NCBI GenBank assembly: GCA_903908785.1
Contig: CAIVTL010000568.1
Coordinates: 1-9,248, forward strand
Length of the DNA stretch: 9,248 nucleotides
Direction of reading: 5' to 3'
Origin: Caldifarciminota bacterium
Lineage (GTDB): Bacteria > Hydrothermota > Tepidihabitantia > Tepidihabitantales > Tepidihabitantaceae
The translations under genes were made by a program, and so were the position numbers. How positions within the stretch are numbered: the first letter of the stretch is position 1; every line of letters starts with the position of its first letter. Positions 5,302-9,248 of the stretch are shown here, piece by piece. The notes under the pieces are model-generated. The model was not told the DNA's origin. It was given only the letters and a program-made list of their open reading frames with translations, and did not search any database.

Positions 5302-6882
5302 CTAGCGGACCACCGTGAGCCGGGTCTGCTGCGTGCGATTGCCCAGGACCCATTGGACAAAGTAGACGCCGGGTGCGAGGCGGCTGACGTCATTGGAGCC
5401 GGGCCGTAGTTGCAGAACCTTGCGGCCAGCCGCGTCGAGGAGGACGATTTCAGGTTTCAGATTGTAGATTGCAGATTGCGGAAGGACGAGGCGGCCGCGT
5501 ACAACGGTCGGCCCGATATTTGTCATTCGTACTTCGTCATTCCGACTTTCCGCTATGCCCGTGACCTGGCCGCGCCAGATGCAGATGGGGTTGCGCGAGA
5601 TGGCGCCGACGCCGCTGGTGTTGAATCCGGCGATGGAGTCCTGTTCGAACCCGACCACGAGCGAGTCACCGGCGCAGTTGCGCGCGAGGAATGGGAAGCG
5701 CTTGGACGTTTCGTCGGCGTTGGTCAGGCGAATCGGGTCGGACCAGACTGAGCCGTCCGGCGAGGAGGCGATGAAGATGTCGGCCCGCAGCCGGCCGGTA
5801 CTCGACTCGAAGTTAGTGGAGTCGAATTCCTCCCACGCTGCGTAGAACCTGCCGTTGGCCGGGTTCTGGCCGATTGATGGTCGGCCGCAGTAGGCCGAGT
5901 TGCCGCCGATTTCGCCGGAGAGATTCTGCGCGCCGGCGCCGCGGATGAAGTGCCATTCGCTGGTGCCGGAGTTGTAGAGCCAGAGCTGGGCCGGGTTCTG
6001 CATGGCGGAGTCGGCGACGAGCGGCACGAGGGTCGTCACCAGTTGCCAGTTGTCGTCCTTGTCGAACATGGCGGTCGCGCCGATGAAGCAGACCGTGCCG
6101 GAGTCGCCGCCGAAGACCGAGGGCGGAGTCAGGGTCTGGACTGCGTCCCAGTTCGCGCCGCCGTCCGAGGAGAACCGGTAGCCGAGTGCCAGGTCGGCGT
6201 TGGTGCCGCTCATCCACGTCGCGAGCACTTTGTTCGAGGCGTGCGAGGCGACGATGTTGTGGCCGAATCCGCCGGTGACGCTCCACCAGACCGGCACGTC
6301 CCACGTGCACCAGGTGGTCGTGCGGGCGTAGTACAGGTTGTCCGAAGTCGAGAACCGGATGAGGAGCAGGTTCATTGACCCGTCTTGCGGCATCGCGATT
6401 ATCGGCAGGAAGAAGTCGGTCAGGTTCGGCACGCCGAGGCACTCGCTGAAAAGCCCGGCGCCCGGCGCCACGTCGTCATAGACGACCGGGGTGAAGCCCG
6501 GCATGCCCGCGGAGTAGTGACAGACGATGCGGGCGGTCGCGTCCGCCGGGTCGAGTTCCAGGGTTCCGAACCCGGTCTTGCGGTCGTAGGGAACGGTGCC
6601 TGCAGCCATGAAGTCCGGGTCGCTCCAGTTCCATGCGCCCGTGTTCCGGTCGTAGAAGTTATACCGCGTTCTCCGGTCAGGCCAGTTGGACGCCGAGTTC
6701 GCGTACATCCACGTGACGTGAATGCCATATACCGGGTCACTGGCGACCCATTGCAGGGCCGGGCCGGAGTTCTGGTCGTCATAGGTCGTTCCGCCGACCG
6801 TGTCAATCACGCCGACCGGAAGCGCGGGCCCGGCGGCAAAAACGATTCCACAGAGAGTTGCCAACAGCACAGCAGACTTCAT
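5302..6882 (-). CDS. Secreted hypothetical protein with C-terminal sorting-type domain
   Basis: A 526-residue exported protein of unknown function. Residues 1-17 are a signal peptide (MKSAVLLATLCGIVFAA). The body (about 25-435) is rich in W, Y, N, D and G, with strand-like stretches such as YGIHVTWMY, NKVLATWMS, GYRFSSDGGANWD and ADIFIASSPDGSVWSDP. The last two, with S-x-D-G-x-x-W, resemble Asp-box (BNR) turns of sialidase-type propellers, but no active site can be named. A linker made of decayed DNA repeats (about 443-476) leads to PEIVLLDAAGRKVLQL and LAPGVYFVQ (477-510), ending TRLTVVR, a canonical sorting-type terminus. The start at 6882 is fixed by a strong Shine-Dalgarno (CCTCCTT on plus, 6887-6893) and the signal peptide; an upstream in-frame ATG at 6918 would place extra charged residues before it. 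It shares its C-terminal module with the gene at 3141-4598, suggesting a common export or anchoring route. Confidence 0.82.
   Translation of the reverse strand: MKSAVLLATLCGIVFAAGPALPVGVIDTVGGTTYDDQNSGPALQWVASDPVYGIHVTWMYANSASNWPDRRTRYNFYDRNTGAWNWSDPDFMAAGTVPYDRKTGFGTLELDPADATARIVCHYSAGMPGFTPVVYDDVAPGAGLFSECLGVPNLTDFFLPIIAMPQDGSMNLLLIRFSTSDNLYYARTTTWCTWDVPVWWSVTGGFGHNIVASHASNKVLATWMSGTNADLALGYRFSSDGGANWDAVQTLTPPSVFGGDSGTVCFIGATAMFDKDDNWQLVTTLVPLVADSAMQNPAQLWLYNSGTSEWHFIRGAGAQNLSGEIGGNSAYCGRPSIGQNPANGRFYAAWEEFDSTNFESSTGRLRADIFIASSPDGSVWSDPIRLTNADETSKRFPFLARNCAGDSLVVGFEQDSIAGFNTSGVGAISRNPICIWRGQVTGIAESRNDEVRMTNIGPTVVRGRLVLPQSAIYNLKPEIVLLDAAGRKVLQLRPGSNDVSRLAPGVYFVQWVLGNRTQQTRLTVVR
5438..5481 (-). 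repeat. Linker repeat, CAATCT type, with 16-base block shared with the other secreted-protein gene
   Basis: On the minus strand this reads as imperfect repeats of CAATCTG or CAATCTA (from about 5481), followed by the block CTGAAATCGTCCTCCT (5438-5453) that is identical at 4453-4468. It encodes the start of the sorting-type domain (AIYNLKPEIVLL). Confidence 0.65.
5519..5553 (-). repeat. Decayed GAATGACGAAGT-type repeat in the linker
   Basis: On the minus strand the linker contains CGGAATGACGAAGTACGAATGA or a close variant of a GAATGACGA/GAATGACAA unit, encoding SRNDEVRMTN. The plus-strand view shows TCATTCGT and TCATTCCG. Similar short repeats are common between genes in some uncultivated lineages (recollection, not checked). 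Here the repeat is part of the coding sequence. Confidence 0.5.
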
Positions 6883-6886
6883 CAGG

Positions 6887-6893
6887 CCTCCTT
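6887..6893 (-). promoter_or_regulatory. Ribosome binding site that fixes the start at 6882
   Basis: AAGGAGG on the minus strand, four bases before the ATG. It is the strongest Shine-Dalgarno in the window and rules for the 6882 start over the ATG at 6918. Confidence 0.85.
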
Positions 6894-6932
6894 GGCGGTA
6901 TGAGTTGATGGTATGCACATCGAGCGGCCTAG

Positions 6933-6961
6933 ACTGTACAGGAACGGCCGGGGTCCGGCAA
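6933..6961 (-). promoter_or_regulatory. Possible promoter of the minus-strand secreted-protein gene
   Basis: TTGCCG (6956-6961), a 17-bp spacer and TACAGT (6933-6938), each matching four of six consensus bases. The leader would be about 45 nt and contains the strong ribosome site. Weak match; position is the main support. Confidence 0.35.
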
Positions 6962-6977
6962 GGGCGGCGGGGCTACG

Positions 6978-7006
6978 TTGACACTGCTTGCGGCCGCGGC
7001 TATACT
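6978..7006 (+). promoter_or_regulatory. Strong sigma70-type promoter of the murein-enzyme operon
   Basis: Consensus TTGACA (6978-6983), exactly 17 bp, then TATACT (7001-7006; five of six). This is the best promoter match in the window. Transcription would start near 7013, which excludes the in-frame TTG at 6988 as the start codon and favours a start after 7013. Confidence 0.75.
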
Positions 7007-7036
7007 TCGGTGGCCTCGACCCGGTCCGAACTCGTC

Positions 7037-7040
7037 GAGG
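7037..7040 (+). promoter_or_regulatory. Ribosome binding site before the M15 peptidase gene
   Basis: GAGG lies 10 bases before the GTG at 7051 and 4 bases before an alternative in-frame TTG at 7045. The two starts differ by two residues and cannot be separated from sequence alone. Confidence 0.4.
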
Positions 7041-7050
7041 CCGATTGACT

Positions 7051-8001
7051 GTGCAGATCAATACATTGCGCGCGATACTCGTTTCCTGGGTCCTTCTCGC
7101 CGGCCTCGGAGCCGGCGCCACCCTCAGTGATGCTACCGTCAGAGGACAAATCAGCCCCAAGCTCTCGGTTGATATCAACGGCTACGCTTACGATTGGACC
7201 AACATCGGTCGGTTCGTGCTGCCGGGCGAGACACTCCGGCTTGGGACGTCGGACAATGCGAACAGCAGCGGCTGGGTCGCCTCGGCCGGGGAACTGGTTG
7301 ACGAGGGAAGCGCGACCGGCTGGGTCGCGCCGCAGGAACCGGGCCTGTACCCGATAATCGTCACGAGCGGGACCACGGTCCGGCGCATCAACGCCTTCGT
7401 GATGATTCCGTACGACAGCCTTGACAAAAAAGGGTATCTGAAAGGCGTCAAGATCGGGAAGTACCCGAAGCCCATCGTGGAGTTCCCGAACTTCACGAAG
7501 CCGAAGGGATTCATCGTCGTGACGCCCGACAACCTGGACACGCCGGTGTCGCCGCGCTATACGCTCCGTGACTTCGCGCCCCGCACGATGGAAGGATTCC
7601 CCAAGTACACGGTCCTGCGCGAGGAATTGCTGGTCAAGCTCGAACTGCTCACCGACCTGGTGCAGAGCCGGGGGTTCAAGTTTGACCGGTTCCTGGTGTT
7701 CAGCGGGTATCGGCCGCCGGCGGTGAACCGGCGCGTGCGCTACGGACGGAACAGCGCGCACATCTACGGCGGGGCGGCCGACATCATCGTTGACGGCAAC
7801 AGTGACGGCCAGCTCGATGACCTGAACCACGACGGCCAGTCGAACCGGAAAGACGCCAAGCTGCTGGCCGGGTATGCCGAGGAGTTGGAGGCACAGCACC
7901 CGGAACTGGTCGGCGGCGTGGGTTGGTACAGCCGCACCCGGTCGCGCGGCGCGTTCATCCACGTTGATGTCCGCGGCACGAGGTCGCGCTGGCATCAATG
8001 A
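7051..8001 (+). CDS. Secreted M15-family (D-Ala-D-Ala carboxypeptidase-like) peptidase with dockerin-like calcium loops
   Basis: About 316 residues from the GTG at 7051. Residues 1-23 look like a signal peptide or anchor (hydrophobic LRAILVSWVLLAGLGAGA). Residues about 35-120 are a beta-rich region that may be Ig-like. The catalytic domain is C-terminal: SGYRPPAVNRRV (218-229), SAHIYGGAADI (236-246), matching the S-x-H-x-x-G-x-A-x-D zinc motif (H237, D244), and FIHVDVRG (302-309) giving the third ligand H304. This is the M15/DUF882-type fold that cleaves peptidoglycan stem peptides. Between the second and third ligands lies DGNSDGQLDDLN (248-259) overlapping DLNHDGQSNRKD (257-268), a clear EF-hand or dockerin-type calcium loop. 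Its ATGA overlap with the next gene, an L,D-transpeptidase, supports a cell-wall role. Precise bond specificity is not determined. Confidence 0.85.
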   Translation: MQINTLRAILVSWVLLAGLGAGATLSDATVRGQISPKLSVDINGYAYDWTNIGRFVLPGETLRLGTSDNANSSGWVASAGELVDEGSATGWVAPQEPGLYPIIVTSGTTVRRINAFVMIPYDSLDKKGYLKGVKIGKYPKPIVEFPNFTKPKGFIVVTPDNLDTPVSPRYTLRDFAPRTMEGFPKYTVLREELLVKLELLTDLVQSRGFKFDRFLVFSGYRPPAVNRRVRYGRNSAHIYGGAADIIVDGNSDGQLDDLNHDGQSNRKDAKLLAGYAEELEAQHPELVGGVGWYSRTRSRGAFIHVDVRGTRSRWHQ

Positions 8002-8684
8002 GCCTGAGCCCGGTAAAATCAATCGGTATTATCGTCCTCTCGGTCATGGTCATGGTCTGGGCCGAGTTCTACCTGCCGGTTCGGGAGAGCGTCGGCCTCG
8101 ACCTCTTCCGGTTGGGTTTCCGGATGTACCAGACCCGGGCCAGTACGATGAAGATGAGCCTCGCGATGCCGAAGCTCGTGCCGGAGATAGAGGAGCTCAC
8201 CGGTTCGGTCAAGCAGTTGGCCGAGCAGTTTGCCACCGCGTTCACCAATGAACTCTACATCGTCGTTGTCCCGAACGGCAACCGGCTCTCCCTGCGGCGC
8301 GGACAGAAAGTGCTGCTCGAAGCGGTCATCTCGACCGGCAAGAACGACACGCTGAAATACCAGGGCCGGAAATGGGTGTTCCAGACCCCGCGCGGAATCA
8401 TGAGTGTCATCCGCAAGAAGAAGGACCCAATCTGGATAAAGCCGGACTGGGCGTTCCTGGAAAAGGGTGAGCCCATCCCGCCGCAGGATTCGCCGTTGCG
8501 GAGAGAGAAGGGAATTCTCGGCGCTTTCATGCTCGACCTCGGCGGCGGCGTGATGATTCACGGCACTCCGCTTGAGAACCTGCTCGGCCGGAGCGTGACG
8601 CACGGCTGCATCCGGGTGGGGTACGATGACCTGAAGGTGCTGTACGATTCGGTGCCGGTCGGCGCCAAGGTCTTTATTTTCTGA
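7998..8684 (+). CDS. L,D-transpeptidase (YkuD domain), membrane-anchored
   Basis: A 228-residue enzyme. A single hydrophobic segment (8-22) anchors it in the membrane, with a likely helical spacer (about 40-82), then the YkuD catalytic domain (about 86-228). Catalytic signature: MIHGTP (186-191; H188) and SVTHGCIRV (199-207), with H202, nucleophile C204 and R206. It would form a thioester with a tetrapeptide stem and either cross-link it 3-3 or attach another group. The block KDPIWIKPDWAFLEKG (142-157) between the N-terminal strands and the catalytic motifs is a feature of one YkuD subgroup. The ATG overlaps the previous stop by four bases and the stop overlaps the next ATG by one, so these three genes form one operon. 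All catalytic residues are present, so it is probably active. Confidence 0.93.
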   Translation: MSLSPVKSIGIIVLSVMVMVWAEFYLPVRESVGLDLFRLGFRMYQTRASTMKMSLAMPKLVPEIEELTGSVKQLAEQFATAFTNELYIVVVPNGNRLSLRRGQKVLLEAVISTGKNDTLKYQGRKWVFQTPRGIMSVIRKKKDPIWIKPDWAFLEKGEPIPPQDSPLRREKGILGAFMLDLGGGVMIHGTPLENLLGRSVTHGCIRVGYDDLKVLYDSVPVGAKVFIF

Positions 8685-9248
8685 TGGGCAGGAGCGTCAA
8701 CAACCTCATCGCCGCGGTCGCGACCGTGGCCGGCAGCCTGGCGCTGGTGCGGCTGGCCGACGCGGTGGGCAAACGCGAACTCATGCGTGCGGCCCGCGAG
8801 GTCGACGTCGAGGCGCAGGTCGTTGCCAGCCAGTACGACAGCCTGGCAGCGGTCAAGGCAAGGCTGGCACAGGACGAGCAGTTCCTGAACTACCGGATTG
8901 CCTCGCTGTCGAAGCGCGAGCCGTATCTCGTCATCACCCGCGCTGACCGGAAGCTCACGCTCGCGCTCCAGGACAAGACGATACTGGAGACGAAGTACCG
9001 GCTGCGGGTACTGAAAGAAGGGGAGGACGAGTTCGCGGCCCTGCCCAAGGCGACACTGGAGGTCTTGAGCAAGCAGGTTCGGACTTCCTGGTGCCGGCCG
9101 GATTGGCTGTACCGGCTCGAGGGGGTCGCGCCGCCGGCCGACTCGGCCGCGCGCTGCGTGAAGAACGCCTTCGGCGCGGGCGCGATTTTCCTGGGGGGTG
9201 ACCTCGTTATTCACGGCCGGGTGAGCGACGAAGTGCCGCCGGAGGCCA
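8684..9248 (+). CDS. Second L,D-transpeptidase-like protein, tandem paralogue, C-terminus cut by the window edge
   Basis: The frame starts at an ATG sharing one base with the previous stop (TGATG) and stays open for 188 codons to the window end. Residues 7-24 are hydrophobic (membrane anchor), 30-72 are charged and probably helical or coiled, and 80-188 match the neighbouring enzyme in order: YLVITRADRKLTLAL parallels ELYIVVVPNGNRLSL, SWCRPDWLYRLEG parallels IWIKPDWAFLEKG, and GAIFLGGDLVIHGR parallels GAFMLDLGGGVMIHGT. H177 of the HG motif is visible; the HGCIR nucleophile motif would fall just beyond the edge. The two genes most likely arose by duplication. Whether the copy is active cannot be judged here. 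Lower similarity in the first half (e.g. the RCVKNAFGAG segment) suggests diverged substrate or partner. Confidence 0.85.
   Translation, partial: MGRSVNNLIAAVATVAGSLALVRLADAVGKRELMRAAREVDVEAQVVASQYDSLAAVKARLAQDEQFLNYRIASLSKREPYLVITRADRKLTLALQDKTILETKYRLRVLKEGEDEFAALPKATLEVLSKQVRTSWCRPDWLYRLEGVAPPADSAARCVKNAFGAGAIFLGGDLVIHGRVSDEVPPEA

Noticed and set aside
4890..5393. Minus-strand open frame of 167 codons
   Set aside because: It begins inside the secreted-protein gene, crosses the terminator and hairpins, and has no protein-like features.
7000..8022. Long minus-strand open frame of about 340 codons
   Set aside because: It mirrors the M15 peptidase gene exactly, has no recognisable domain, and results from high GC at third positions.

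Overview
The window is GC-rich bacterial DNA with tightly packed operons. Two secreted proteins carry a C-terminal sorting-type domain ending in a GVYFV-like strand, as in type IX secretion cargo and similar exported proteins. Their domain linkers are built from short decayed DNA repeats. Together with a NikR-controlled metal transporter and a murein-enzyme cluster, this suggests an uncultivated FCB-type or WOR-3-like lineage assembled from a metagenome. That placement is inference only; no rRNA or marker gene is present.

Layout. 1-143: the start of a leftward IS630-family transposase gene, with its promoter and probably one end of the element. 148-230: a degenerate inverted repeat that reaches into the 3' end of the next gene. 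224-3053 (minus strand): a four-gene operon in transcription order nikR, metal-binding lipoprotein, ABC ATPase, ABC permease, with gaps or overlaps of only a few bases. A near-ideal NikR operator (GTGTTAC-N13-GTAACAC) covers the -10 box and start codon of nikR. 3141-4598 (plus): a secreted protein with seven propeller-type repeats and a sorting-type C-terminus, expressed divergently from nikR. 4599-5301: a convergent gene-free stretch holding a perfect 26-bp palindrome, about 26 indel-free copies of a degenerate 12-bp repeat, and two GNRA-loop hairpins, one a likely bidirectional terminator. 5302-6882 (minus): a second secreted protein with the same C-terminal module. 7051-9248 (plus): an operon with a very strong sigma70-type promoter, encoding an M15-family peptidase with dockerin-like calcium loops and two tandem L,D-transpeptidase (YkuD) paralogues, the second cut by the window edge.

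How the genes fit together. NikR should sense nickel and shut off its own operon, which suggests the Znu/Mnt-type ABC transporter imports nickel (or a nickel chelate) rather than zinc. Its binding protein lacks the usual histidine ligands of the family. The right-hand operon pairs a peptide-cleaving enzyme with two cross-linking or anchoring enzymes and so looks like a peptidoglycan remodelling set. Three genes have promoters placed so that the mRNA would begin at or within a few bases of the start codon, which hints at leaderless translation.

The most unusual items are the NikR operator with a noncanonical metal transporter, and the 12-bp periodic array, which keeps a hydrophobic residue at every fourth position when read on the minus strand.
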